Below, one piece after another: positions 54,164-64,000 of a stretch of DNA of 64,000 nucleotides. Origin of the DNA: Bathynomus jamesi (taxonomy: Eukaryota > Arthropoda > Malacostraca > Isopoda > Cirolanidae); the NCBI GenBank assembly GCA_023014485.1, contig JAJOZX010006161.1:124001-188000 (forward strand), written 5' to 3'. Position 1 is the first letter of the stretch. Every line of letters starts with the position of its first letter. The notes below the pieces were generated by a model. That model worked only from the letters and a program-made list of their open reading frames with translations, did not search any database and was not told the origin of the DNA. Made by a program: the position numbers and the translations under genes.

Positions 54164-55610
54164 TAGGGCGGAATGAAAAACTTTTTATTTCAAATTTGAC
54201 TCACTTGCATGTTGGTGTATTAGTACGTAAAAATGATGTATTCAGTCATTTAATGTTTGTAACTGAAACCATCTCTCGCATTTTTACATAAAAGCAAAAT
54301 GGCCATCAGCCGGTTCTCCACAAATAAAAATATGCTCATAACATAAAAACTAAGTGTTCTATCAAAAGAAATAATTGAAGAAAAACGCTTTACAATGCAA
54401 AACTATACTTAAAAAACACCATTGTGCATACATTGTATTGAAATAAAATTGTATCTGGTCTCACTTGGTTGGATGCCATAAATCAATTACATTTGAATGC
54501 GATATAAATCCCGCTCATCCCAAATATTATATTTTCAGGAGAGGCAACAGATCCTTTTTGGTTTCAAGTGAGGGAAACAGAGAGCGATTTTTTATTCTTG
54601 ATCTAATAAATCCGTTTCTTGATTCCTGTGATATTACTGATGCTGATGCATCTGTAACCAACTTCACGGCTCTTTCGACGTTCTGTGTGTGAATGGGGTA
54701 TTGCTCAACTTTGAAACATTTTGTTTCGTACTCAAGCAATTCTTCATCACACAATTTAGAAGTGAGAGGTGGTACCTATCCCAGAAGATGATGTCTGTCC
54801 AATATGATGCTTTGAAGTTCAATTCTGGTACTCTAAATTCTCTGATTTTCCTTGTATTGGCTTCCTTACACTTTCTTGTCTGTATTATTCGATCGATTGC
54901 AAGTTAAGTTGCGCAACTTTTGCTCACTATCTGACAGCATTGATCGAAGAATATTTTCTGAGTGAGCAAAATAGGCATTCCGTGATATATAAGGTTGGAC
55001 AACTTTTTGTATATCTTGGGGTAACGGGTTGAACCTTTCTATCGCATCAAAGATATGTTTGGGTCCATCAAGCAAATGCTCCATTGCAATGATCGGTTCA
55101 GCTTTTGCTCGATGAAATGGATTATGCCACCTTTAGTCCCAGTGTTGACATTCGTACTGTCGCACCCTATCACCTGGAGATTCTGGTCTAGTGTCACTTC
55201 ATTCAAGTAAGCGAACAACGATTCAGATACATCAATTGCTTTTCCAGATTTAGGGCTCAAATGGTTAAGGTATTCTCCACCAGGCTCACTCAATAGTACA
55301 TAATGTTCTTCAACAATTATATCCTGGTACCATTTACCATCTTTATTTGTCTTTACCAACGTCTTATCTTTTCTCCCATCAAAACATAAAGCTTTAACAT
55401 CACCATAACTTTGTGCAGCTTCAACTTGTAATGTTTTTCTCAATTTCTGTCTCTCTCATCTCACCTTACTTCGATCAATAAAAAAGTAACTGTCTTCTTC
55501 GGTACTGATACCCAAATCCACCAAAGTAGCTGAATCGATGGCCGATGCAGCCCTATCTGAAACATCAAATCTATCGGCTTCCATAGCTTCCATATATAAA
55601 TGGCTCTCAT
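54164..55610 (-). mobile_element. TAGGG element copy 4 (left arm of palindrome II)
   Basis: The 3' terminus TAGGGCGGAATGAAAAAC begins at 54164. The minus strand carries the CDSTN-type core: FDGRKDKTLVKTNKDGKWYQ (55390), IGCDSTNVNTGTKGGIIHFI (55160); then a deletion of several hundred bp that removes the LHTNEL-RW region; YISRNAYFAHSENILRSMLS (54960); NVERAVKLVTDASASVISQE (54690) near the C-terminus. Its right edge joins PolB at about 55610 with no terminus, so its 5' end (N-terminal domain) is missing. Confidence 0.6.
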
Positions 55611-57216
55611 CTACCGTGGATATCTCCTTTGATCCCGCCCTCAGGAAGGGAGCATCCCTGCCACCAACAGCAGTTAAAGGAGTACACAGTCTTCTCACCA
55701 GTGACACGGTTTTCGCTTAGACCATCAACCCCAAAAACACGACCATTAACCGTAATGGGCACTTACCCCGTGTCTGCTGCTGTATGTGTATGAGACAATA
55801 AAGAGCCTTGTGCCCGTAACTGCGAGGGTTGTTTCTGTGAATGACGGCTGAGGTGTCTTCAGGCATGAAATTATTCTTGAACACCATAAAGCACAATGAG
55901 GTGATTGTGGTTGTGACTTGCAACGGTTCGCATTTGAAACGGTCTATGTACATCCTTCTAAATGTCTTGAAACATACTCTAAGCACGCGCACATCATTCA
56001 CGCAATAACGCTCACATTCATCCGCTACATTGTAAGGATTAAATTCATTAAAACTATTGTAGTAGCGGTCAAAATCTTCACGTTCAGTTGTATTCATACA
56101 TTCATAGTTAAAGTAATGTTGGGTGAAGGTTGTCCTACGTAATTTAAAGTTTCGCTAGTGAGGAATGAGTAAGGGAAATATCCTTTAGAAACCTCTGCGG
56201 CTACGCCCATTACCTTGGGTAGCTTGGCTAATTTAAAGGTGTGAATTATGAACTATGCACTAAAAAGCTCCTTATAAAGGAACTGTGTGTCAAATTTTGC
56301 CCCGTTATGGGCAAGAACATACATAGTATTTTTTTTTTAACTTGTCCGCTAACTTGACAATACAGGGCACAAAGAGATTCACGGGACTGTCGTGTGCGAT
56401 CGTTTTAAAAACGTTTGTCCGTTCCCTACATTTGTGATACCCATCACACTCGACCTCCATGCACTCATCGCAGATAGTCTGACTTAGAAGTGGATGTGGG
56501 ATAACCTCTTTCGTTTCAGCAACCGTATATGTTTCTATATTACAGTTATACAACGTCTATTTTTAGGCTTAGCTAACATACATGCTTTACTCCAACCGCC
56601 TTATATTTCTCATAGCATATATTATAACAGTGAATTGCATCACATTTATGCTTGAAATTTCCCCAATTATCCTCATATGAAACATACCATATTCACTGAT
56701 TCTCATTTTCCTGCACGTGGCAATTGCATTTTGGAACTCAAAACAGTTATTATTGAAAAATGTGCGTCTGCATACATCACAGTCCCTCTTCTCAGCTTCA
56801 ACCACACGGCTTTCACATTTGGAGCTTTTACACTGCGCACATACCATGTGGAAATCCATACAATGTTTCACTACATCATACGCAAATTCGAGACGTCCCT
56901 TACACAAATCATGATGCCTTCCATATTTTCGACTTTTATCATAACTCGCGTACAGGCTCTTTATATTACAGATGGGAAGATACGTTGACCCTGACAGCCC
57001 TAAAATAAGTAGGGGTCTTGTACGATCACTCACACTGCTTTTAAAAACATACACAGTCCTACGACGATCATCCATTCCAAATACAACTATACGGACCTTC
57101 ATTTCTAGCTCTACTCTTCTCAGCTCTTCAGGACCCATATTACAATCAAACTCAAGCCTGCAATCTGAAGTCAGTTTTCGGGCACGCTGCACACCCATAG
57201 GCAACCAAATTTTTTG
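54775..57216. repeat. Palindrome II, left arm
   Basis: Inverted complement of 57233-60165. It includes part of TAGGG copy 4 and the PolB N-terminal half. Compared with the right arm it lacks roughly 470 bp in the TAGGG core but keeps about 110 bp around 56885-56970 that the right arm has lost. Confidence 0.8.
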
Positions 57217-57232
57217 CGTCCGTGTATGGACA
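57217..57232. other. Centre of palindrome II
   Basis: Between ATAGGCAACCAAATTTTTTG (left) and its exact complement CAAAAAATTTGGTTGCCTAT (right) lie 16 nt, CGTCCGTGTATGGACA, which can themselves pair as GTCC/GGAC. Almost no sequence separates the two arms. Confidence 0.9.
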
Positions 57233-58880
57233 CAAAAAATTTGGTTGCCTATGGGTGTGCAGCGTGCCCTTAAAGTGACTTCAGATTGCAGGCTTGAGTT
57301 TGATTGCAATATGGGTCCTGAAGAACTGAAAAGGGTAGAGCTGGAAATGAATGTTCGTATAGTTGTATTTGGAATGGATGATCGTCGTCGGACTGTGTAT
57401 GTTTTTAAAAGCAGTTTGGGAGATAGTACAAGACCCCTACTTATTTTAGGGCTGTCAGGGTCAACGTATCTCCCCATCTGTAATATCTGTATGATATCGT
57501 GAAACATTGTAAGGATTGCCACATGGTATGTGCGCAGTGTAAAAGCTCCAAATGTGAAAGTCGTGTGGTTGAAGCTGAGAAGAGGGACTGTGATGTATGC
57601 AGACGCACATTTTTCAGTAATAACTGTTTTGAGCTCCATAAGTCAATTGGCACGTGTAGGAAAATGAGAATCTGTGAATGTGGTATGTTTCATATGATGG
57701 ATAATTGGGGAAATTTCTAGCATAAATGTGATGCAATTCACTGTTCTATATGTTATGAGAAACATAAGGCGGTTGGAGTAAAGCATGTATGTTATATGAA
57801 AGACGCTAAGCCTAAAAATAGACCTTGTATAACTGTGTACTACGATATAGAAAGATATGCGGTTGCTGAAATGAAAGGTTATCCCACATCTACTTTTCAG
57901 TCAGACTATCTGCGATGAGTGCATGGAGGTCGAGTGTGATGAGTATCACAAATGTGGTGATCGGACAAACGTTTTTAAAACGATCGCACATGACAGTCCC
58001 GTGAAATTCTTTGTGCCCTGTATTGTCAAGTTAGCGGACAAGTTAAAAAAAATGACCGTATATTCTTGCCCATACCGGTGCAAAATTTGACACACAGTTC
58101 CTTTATAAGGAGCTGCTTGAGCACGAGTCATCTGAGATATTTTCATGGTGATCCCTTGAAAAAGGAAACATACTTATACAGATGCAAATAAGAGGTAATG
58201 TACAGCTTAAAGACACTTTATTATTCACATCTTTAAATTAGCCAAGCTACCCAAGGTAATGGGCGTAGCCGCAGAGGTTTCTAAAGGATATTTCCCTTAC
58301 ACATTCCTCACTAGCGAAACTTTAAATTACGTAGGACAACCTTCACCCAAACATTACTTTAACTATGAATGTATGAGTACAGCTGAACGTGAAGATTTTG
58401 ACCGCTACTACAATAGTTTTAATGAATCTAATCCCTACAATATAGCTGATGAATGTGAGCGTTATTGCGTGAATGATGTGCGCATGCTTAGAGTATGTTT
58501 CAAGACATTTAGAAGGATGTACATAGACCGTTTCAAATGCGAACCGTTGCAAGTCGCAACCACAATCACCTCATTGTGCTTTATGGTGTTCAAGAACAAT
58601 TTCATGCCTGAAGACACCTCAGCCGTCATTCACAGAAACAGCCATCGTAGTTACGGGCACAAGCCTATTTACTGGCTCATACACATACAGCAGGCAGCAG
58701 ACAGGTGTATACATAAAGCATGCCCGCAACACGGGGTTAGTACCCATTACAGTTAATGGTCGTGTTTTTGGGGTTGATTGTCTAAGAGAAAACCGTGTCA
58801 CTGGTGAGAAGCTGTGTACTCCTTTAACTGCTGTTGGTGGCACGGATGCCCCCTTCCTGAGGGCGGGATCGAAGGAGATA
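57233..58880 (+). pseudogene. DNA polymerase B N-terminal half (element 4)
   Basis: GPEELKRVELEMNVRIVVFG, CAQCKSSKCESRV...CDVCRRTFF finger (57530-57620), CECGMFHMMDNW, ITVYYDIERYAVAE (exonuclease I with the Asp-x-Glu pair, 57835), KLFVP.IVKLADKLKK-like stretch, LPKVMGVAAEVSKGYFP (58245), ERYCVNDVRMLRVCFKTF (exonuclease III, 58455), SYGHKPIYWLIHIQQ, then the WHGC/PEGGIEGDIHG region and the junction with TAGGG copy 5. Polymerase motifs A-C are absent because the arm ends inside the inserted element. Several frameshifts are present. Confidence 0.7.
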
Positions 58881-58884
58881 TCCA

Positions 58885-60165
58885 CGGTAAATTAGACCCG
58901 TTTATATATGGAAGCCATGGAAGCCGATAGATTTGATGTTTCAGATAGGGCTGCATCGGCCATCGATTCAGCTACTTTGGTGGATTTGGGTATCATTACC
59001 GAAAAAGACAGTGACTTTTTTATTGATCGAAGTAAGGTGAGAAGAGAGACAGAAATTGAGAAAAACATTACAAGTTGAAGCTGTACAAAGTTATGGTGAT
59101 GTTAAAGCTTTATGTTTTGATGGGAGAAAAGACAAGACGTTGGTAAAGACAAATAAAGATGGTAAATGGTACCAGGATATAATTGTTGAAGAACATTATG
59201 TACTATTGAGTGAATCTGGTGGAGAATACCTTAACCATTTGAGCCCTAAATCTGGAAAAGCAAGTGATGTATCTGAATCGTTGTTCGCTTACTTGAATGA
59301 AGTGACACTAGACCAGAATCTCCAGGTGATAGAGTGCGACAGTACGAATGTCAACACTGGGTCTAAAGGTGGCATAATCCATTTCATCGAGGAGAAGCTG
59401 AACCGACCATTGCAATGAAGCATTTGTATATTACATACAAATGAACTTCTCTCAAGGCATCTGTTTGAGCGATACGACGGGAAAACAACTGGGCCAGGAT
59501 CATTCAGTAGATCTATTGGTAATGCTCTTAAGACTTGCCATGAGATGCCTGTGGTAAAGTTCTCCCCAATTTCGGATGGGGCCGATAGCATCCCAATTCT
59601 TACAGATGAGCTCATAGAAGATTTAAGTAATGATCAATAATACATGTTCAAAATAATTGGGGCCATGATAGAAGGATATGTTGAAGGAAGCCTAGAGAAA
59701 CTCAAGCCTGGTCCCCTTAACAACTCTAGATGGTTAACTCTAGCTAACAGACTATGTCGTTTTTATGTCTCCCAAATGAATCCCTCCAGAGAGTTACGTA
59801 GCCTTGTTCTGTTCATTGTAACAAACTATGGTCCTAACTAGTTCAATATAAACTTTAAACCGTATCTGTCTTATGGACCCAAACATATCTTTGATGCGAT
59901 AAAAAGGTTCAACCTGTTACCCCAAGATATACAAAAAAGTTGTCCAACTTTATATATCACGGAATGCCTATTTTGCTCACTCAGAAAATATTCTTCTCTC
60001 AGTGCTATCAGATAGTGAGCAAAAGCTGCGCAAAGTTGCAATCGATCGAATAATACAGACAAGAAAGTATAAGGAAGCCAATACAAGGAAAATCAGAGAA
60101 TTTAGAGTAACAGAATTTAACTTCAAAGCATCACATTGGACAGACATCATCTTCTGGGATAGGAT
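58885..60165 (+). pseudogene. TAGGG element copy 5 (right arm of palindrome II)
   Basis: From MEAMEADRFDVSDRAASAID through FDGRKDKTLVKTNKDGKWYQ (first Asp, 59120), IECDSTNVNTGSKGGIIHFI (second Asp, 59330; the preceding Gly is Glu here), a TGA at 59416, LHTNELLSRHLFERYDGKTT, KFSPISDGADSIPILTDELI, stop at 59638, IIGAMIEGYVEGSLEKLKPG, NNSRWLTLANRLCRFYVSQM (RW), YISRNAYFAHSENILLS (candidate Glu) and KIREFRVTEFNFKASHWTDI before truncation. It keeps the LHTNEL-RW region lost from copy 4 and so serves as the reference for this subfamily. Confidence 0.6.
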
Positions 60166-60231
60166 TGACTAGCGGAGCGACCCGGCGTTGCCGGGGTGGA
60201 TGTTGAACGCTATATACAGTATATATATAGA

Positions 60232-60402
60232 TATGCCCGGTTAGGTAAACTGAATGCCCGGTTAGGTTAATTGAATGCCGAGTTAGGTCAACTGAATGCC
60301 CGATTAGGTTAATTAAATGGCCAGTTAGGTCAACTGAATGCCCGATTAGATTAATTGAATGCCCGGGTACGTTAATTGAATGCCCGGTTAGGTTAATTGT
60401 AC
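60232..60402. repeat. 21-bp minisatellite, eight units
   Basis: Unit ATGCCCGGTTAGGTTAATTGA with variants (GCCGAGTTAGGTCAACTGA, GGCCAGTTAGGTCAACTGA and others), eight in a row inside the dispersed repeat. Confidence 0.85.
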
Positions 60403-60490
60403 ACCCTTGACGATTGGTTAGGTTGTCATGATATTTTCGTTAAAGCCAACGAAAATATCACAACTTAACCTAACCAATCGTCAAGGGCGT
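60403..60490. repeat. Inverted repeat, about 40-bp arms
   Basis: ACCCTTGACGATTGGTTAGG...GATATTTTCGTT pairs with AACGAAAATATCACAAC...CCTAACCAATCGTCAAGGG around a GAAAGCC-like centre. It follows the 21-bp minisatellite. Confidence 0.85.
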
Positions 60491-60783
60491 ACAGATGACC
60501 TAACCTGGCATTCAATGGACCTAACCGGGTATTCAATAATTTTACCATAGGTTTCGTAATGATCTTGATGACGTCATTTAATGTTTTAAAATTAATTATT
60601 TAATTTATTAACACCCACGTGCACAACCTCGGGACCTAATCAATATGTGTGTGAAGTTTCATGTTTGTAACTGCTACCATTTTGGAGTTATGGCTGATGG
60701 CTGGAACACACACACACACACATACACACACACACACACATACACACACACACGTCTTTTTATTATTATTATTATTATAGATA

Positions 60784-61533
60784 AACAATAGACTGGTACA
60801 AATTTATAACCGAAAGACTTCCGAAAATCAACAATTTTTGATAAAGAAAAGGGGAAAATTGGTTTTGTAGGCCTAGGGTGTCCGAAATTTTAATAAAATG
60901 GAAAATAATTGCTATTTTCTTACTTACAGCGACAGGCGTAATGATATTAGGATACCTAATAGAAATTTTGTAATATTTTAAAGTGGGGAAAATAAATAAT
61001 TTTCTAAAAATGATCTTCAACTATAAAAGCGCATCTAATCAGATAACTTAATTAACGTATTTCTATGACAACTGAAAAATAGAGTGATAAATCAATATCC
61101 TATCAAATTGTTTGTGTATAGGTAAAATTATTTGTAGAAAAGCCACAGTAATAAAACGCACAAAAGTCACGGTAAATAATTTCGAGTGTGGCTCGTTTAA
61201 CTTTAAACTCGTGTTTATTTAAATTGCCCGTTTTAATTATGTAATTTTTTGTATTGAATCGATAAAGAAATCTTTTGTGAATCGAAAAATGTTAAAATTA
61301 TAACAAATATCAAAAAAATTGTATAAAAATCATTGAATTTTAAAAATGCATGTTTGTTTTTAGTTTTTTTCAAAAAGTTCTTTATGAATTTTAAAATATA
61401 TACTTTTTTTTAAATCGAATCGTTAAATAAATCTTTTGTGAATCGAATGATATTAAATGTTTAGTAAATGTTGACGTATTTTGTGCCAAAATTATGATTA
61501 AAAATGAAAAATTTTAAAAATGCGTGTCCACTG
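60784..61533. other. AT-rich stretch, no gene recognised
   Basis: TCTTTTGTGAATCGAA recurs at about 61273 and 61431, indicating an internal diverged duplication. No reliable coding region is seen. Confidence 0.5.
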
Positions 61534-64000
61534 TAGGGTGGATCACTTTTCACTTTTTTTAAACAATTATAGCTGGTCAAAGGTTTTCCCATGATTTGGT
61601 TCAGTGGAAGTACACTGACACCATTTTTACCAAAATCGATCAATATTTAGGGGTCGCGCATCGACCTTGAAAATTTCAATTTTGGAAATTTGGCTAAATT
61701 GACAATGTTTTACTGAATAAAGATAAATCATCAAATGACCAAATTTTCTGAATCCTCTCAGTGAAAGAAATCCTCTCAGATACTTACCAAGTTGATCGGA
61801 CAAGTGGTTTAGAAGTTACACTCACCTAGAAATAACATTAAAATTTAAAATACCGTATTTGTCCCCCGTTATGGACGTAATCATAGCATCAGTAGCTGGC
61901 GCATCCTAAAATCCCAATTACACACACACGCTATGTCTATGACCAATATTTTTACTAATCACAGTTTGCTTTTTACAGATCAACTGTGTCAATTGATTCT
62001 TGTTTGATAAGTCTAGACTTTAGTACAATGGATAAACTGTTAACAACCAGGAGTGGGAAGACTCTGAAAGTTACTTATTCTGGAAAAGAGAAAGCAGCAA
62101 CAACAGCACCACCTTCTCTAAGGTCAGCCACGGACGTCTTCTTAATTGGTCAGCCATCTTCCTCGATCGGTGGTGCCAAATTGCCAACCACCCATCAAGT
62201 TCTCCAGTACTTCTTCTATGCCAAGCAGGAAACTACTGACAGGAAGGCCGCCGTAAAAGACACGGTGGCCAATGTTCTGGCATTTTGGAACATGGTACGT
62301 ATAAAGACGATCACGAGGCGTAACTGCGAAAGAAAACTGGAGTTACTGTGGGAAGGGTGGCGCTCGCTGCAGAAGAGCAAGATGAGAGACAGTGACGCGG
62401 GAAAAGGCAGGGAGAAGTTTTCAGAAAATCTGAACAAGCTCCCGATGCTATTGAAGAGATACAGAAAAGTCGACTGCTCTCAGACAACAACAAACAAGAA
62501 GATATTAAATTTTATGAGGAACAACGGGGCCTGCGCCAGGCAACAATGAGTGGGAATGATAAAGTGTGCGTTGTCAAGAGAAAACGGCAACTCTCAAGAC
62601 AACAATCTCGTGATGAGCCAGGCACCTCAAAAACGAAATTAGGAACCGAAGCTGAGAGCGACGATGAATCTATAGAAAGCAGATCATCGAGCAACTCCGA
62701 ATCACAGCTAGAACCACCATACCGACAGCCGAGAGAATCAACTGTATCAATCAGCCTTCCTCACCGCATCCTGAATGCACCGGCTGTTATTGAAGTGGCT
62801 GTTCGCTTCCGGATGTCCAATAATCAGGTGTATATATATCAGTAATGATCTTTCCTTGACAAAGATATAATAGACGTAACGACGGAAAATTTAGTGATTA
62901 TTTTGTCACATAAAAACCATACGCATCCTTGTCAATTTCCTTTCAATTTCGCACATAGGTGGCAAGTGTCGTGGCGGCAGTCCTACATTCGGCATATCCG
63001 CCCGCAGACCTGGACAAATTCAGTATCTCGAAGGACACGTCTCGCCGTGGAAGAGTGGCACATCGTTGTGAAGTGTCGACAGCTGTGCAGAAATCCTTCG
63101 TATCTCCGAGGCATGCTGTCGTCCACTGGGACGGTAAAGTAATCAAGGTCAGTTTTGCCCTCACCGTGGACGACAGTGAATTAACATGTTCCAGTGACGA
63201 CAGTGGATTGACATATTACAGTGGACGATAATGGATTGGCATGTATGACATACGCTTCAGGACTCTCTTGGATCATTGGAGCACCGCCAGGCGATTCTCA
63301 TCTCCGAAGCTCCCCAATGCACAGAAGGAAAGTTGCTGGCCGTTCCGACTGTTGCTGACGGCACCGGTCTGTCCCAGGCCCAGGTGACCTTTCGTGCTCT
63401 CAAAGATGGGGATGCGAGAACAACGTGATTGGACTGTACTTCGACACAACTTCCTCCAATACGGGGAGGGTGCAGGGTGCGGTGGTCCGGCTGGAGAACA
63501 TGCTTGGTAAACCGCTCTTCCAGCTGGGCTGTCGCCATCACGTTATGGAGCTCATCGTGGGGGCAGTGGTCATCACCGCGTTTGGAAGAACCACAGCACC
63601 AACTGAACCTTTGTTCCAGTATCTGAGGAGGTGAATTTCAAGTCTAAGGCGCATTTGTTTTCTCCAATGATTTTTTGCCTTCAGAGCAATTGAGATATCA
63701 GCGTCCGTCTACTAATGATGTTAATAGCAGTCGAAAAGGGAAACTTCAGTCGTTTTCAGGCAATATTTTCATAACTCCCCTTTCAGGTGGGACAAGCTCG
63801 ACCTCTCGACTTATTGCGAGCTGGAGATCGAGCATTTGGCGGAGGTGACGTGGCTGATGGAGCTCCGAGATGAGGCAGTCAAGTTCCTCGGCACCGCTTC
63901 TAGTCTTGTCAGAGAAGACTACCGAGAAGTGGCGGAGATTACACTCCTGGTACTCGGGGCCCAGCCACGTCGTGGCACACACTTCATGCGCCCAGGAGCC
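61534..64000 (+). mobile_element. TAGGG element copy 6, spliced, runs past the window end
   Basis: The terminus TAGGGTGGATCACTTTTCAC begins at 61534. A 450-bp leader ends in TTTTTACAG (61979). Four exons follow with clear GT-AG introns. The 3' end and right terminus lie beyond 64000. Confidence 0.6.
61980..64000 (+). pseudogene. TAGGG element transposase, copy 6, with introns (partial)
   Basis: Exon 1 61980-62827: probable start MDKLLTTRSGKTLKVTYSGK at 62029, KLPTTHQVLQYFFY, WEGWRSLQKSKM; one-base frameshift near 62430, then FYEEQRGLRQATMSG. Intron 62828-62958 (GTGTAT...ACATAG). Exon 2 62959-63147 with HAVVHWDGKVIK (first Asp). Intron 63148-63260 (GTCAGT...TTCAG). Exon 3 63261-63630 with GLYFDTTSSNTG (second Asp), LGCRHHVMELIV, and a frameshift near 63416. 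Intron 63631-63786 (GTGAAT...TTTCAG), phase 2. Exon 4 from 63787: WDKLDLSTYCELEIEHL through HFMRPGA, just before the RW motif. Two frameshifts make this copy inactive unless they are sequencing errors. Confidence 0.6.

Larger units (their letters stand above)
46900..57216 (-). mobile_element. PolB element 3, minus strand, left arm of palindrome II
   Basis: Same order as elements 1 and 2: PolB (57216 to about 52540, interrupted), microsatellites, P2 (48840-48030), P3/P4 (47980-46940). It is interrupted by TAGGG copy 3 within the TA tract (49246-52456), a CR1-like LINE 3' end inside PolB motif C (52942-53560), and TAGGG copy 4, which replaces the PolB motif A region (54164-55610). Confidence 0.65.
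52540..57216 (-). pseudogene. DNA polymerase B (element 3), multiply interrupted
   Basis: N-terminal part (57216-56587): GPEELRRVELEMKVRIVVFG, a Cys-rich finger CAQCKSSKCESRV...CDVCRRTFF; exonuclease I-like remnant and Cys-rich CDECMEVECDGYHKC (56553-56305); LPKVMGVAAEVSKGYFP (56200); ERYCVNDVRVLRVCFKTF exonuclease III (55980); YSFN...WWQGC (55670). TAGGG copy 4 replaces the motif A region. It resumes at 54163: VIDHKLMLPLCVKCAEQNNG, the FLKDKV and GVDTEDEKSAYFQRYRDREG region, motif B NSLWGKFA (53830), motif C LYANTDS split by a LINE fragment (53560/52942), and the thumb to about 52540. Motif C has Asn for the first Asp, as in element 1. Confidence 0.7.
57233..60165. repeat. Palindrome II, right arm
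   Basis: Arm homology ends at GGGATAGG (60158-60165), opposite CCTATCCCAGAAG at 54775. Both arms share the identical PolB/TAGGG junction (TCCACGGTA at about 58878 and inverted near 55612). Confidence 0.8.
60166..60783. repeat. Dispersed repeat with CCCGGC-GCCGGG hairpin head and TTATTATTATAGAT tail
   Basis: It begins ACTAGCGGAGCGACCCGGCG with the hairpin CCCGGCgttGCCGGG and ends in (CA)n, GTCTTTT and (TTA)n TAGAT. TGTGAAGTTTCATGTTTGTA followed by ATTTTGGAGTTATGG precedes the CA tract. Repeats with this head and tail resemble a kind I associate with invertebrate genomes; I cannot name the class. It truncates the right arm of palindrome II. Confidence 0.5.

Noticed and set aside
60232..60490. 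TTAGG telomere-like repeat
   Set aside because: GGTTAGGTT occurs once per 21-bp unit, not as a pure TTAGG array, and is flanked by transposon sequence on both sides.

Overview
The window is eukaryotic, intron-containing, AT-rich and crowded with nested mobile elements. I see no convincing single-copy host gene. The element mix is typical of an invertebrate: protein-primed B-family polymerase (PolB) elements of Polinton/Maverick type, Tc1/mariner, pogo/Tigger, hAT, Penelope-like, CR1-like LINE, an Academ-like element with an XPG/FEN-like nuclease, tRNA-derived repeats, and long TA, CA and GT microsatellites. An arthropod (crustacean or chelicerate) or a mollusc would fit; the sequence alone does not decide. 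Almost every coding region carries frameshifts or stops.

Layout. 1-2025: AT-rich, empty. 2026-7270 (minus): decayed 5' half of an LTR retrotransposon (TATA box, tRNA-Leu-type primer site, gag with an RS-rich tail). 7470-10491 (minus): copy 1 of an unclassified DDE-like transposon family that I call the 'TAGGG element' after its ends. 10602-11930: Tc1 and Tigger remnants. 12199-27032: two PolB elements head to head. The left one (minus, 12199-22206) is broken by two mariner and two hAT insertions; the right one (plus, 22276-27032) is more compact. 27033-28700: microsatellites, a double tRNA-like SINE and a flank shared with 46000-46500. 28880-32514: Tc1 piece, a 451-bp tandem array that inverts part-way, and two long perfect hairpins. 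32560-33360: Penelope-like 3' region. 34258-38081 (minus): Academ-like ORF. 38642-39385: fold-back Tc1 element. 39530-41270: TAGGG copy 2. 43080-45330 (minus): CR1-like LINE. 45467-46147: tyrosine-recombinase-like fragment. 46900-57216 (minus): third PolB element, carrying a near-complete TAGGG copy 3 (49246-52456), a LINE fragment and TAGGG copy 4. 57217-57232: centre of a second palindrome. 57233-60165 (plus): its right arm, with PolB N-terminal half and TAGGG copy 5. 60166-60783: GC-hairpin repeat. 61534-64000: TAGGG copy 6, spliced, running off the window.

Two things stand out. First, PolB elements occur twice as head-to-head inverted duplications with short spacers and different breakpoints. 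The 57-kb palindrome carries the same TAGGG insertion in both arms, so the inversion-duplication came after the insertion. Second, the six TAGGG copies share ends, domain order and, in two copies, an intron position. This is a coherent transposon family that I cannot place in a named superfamily.
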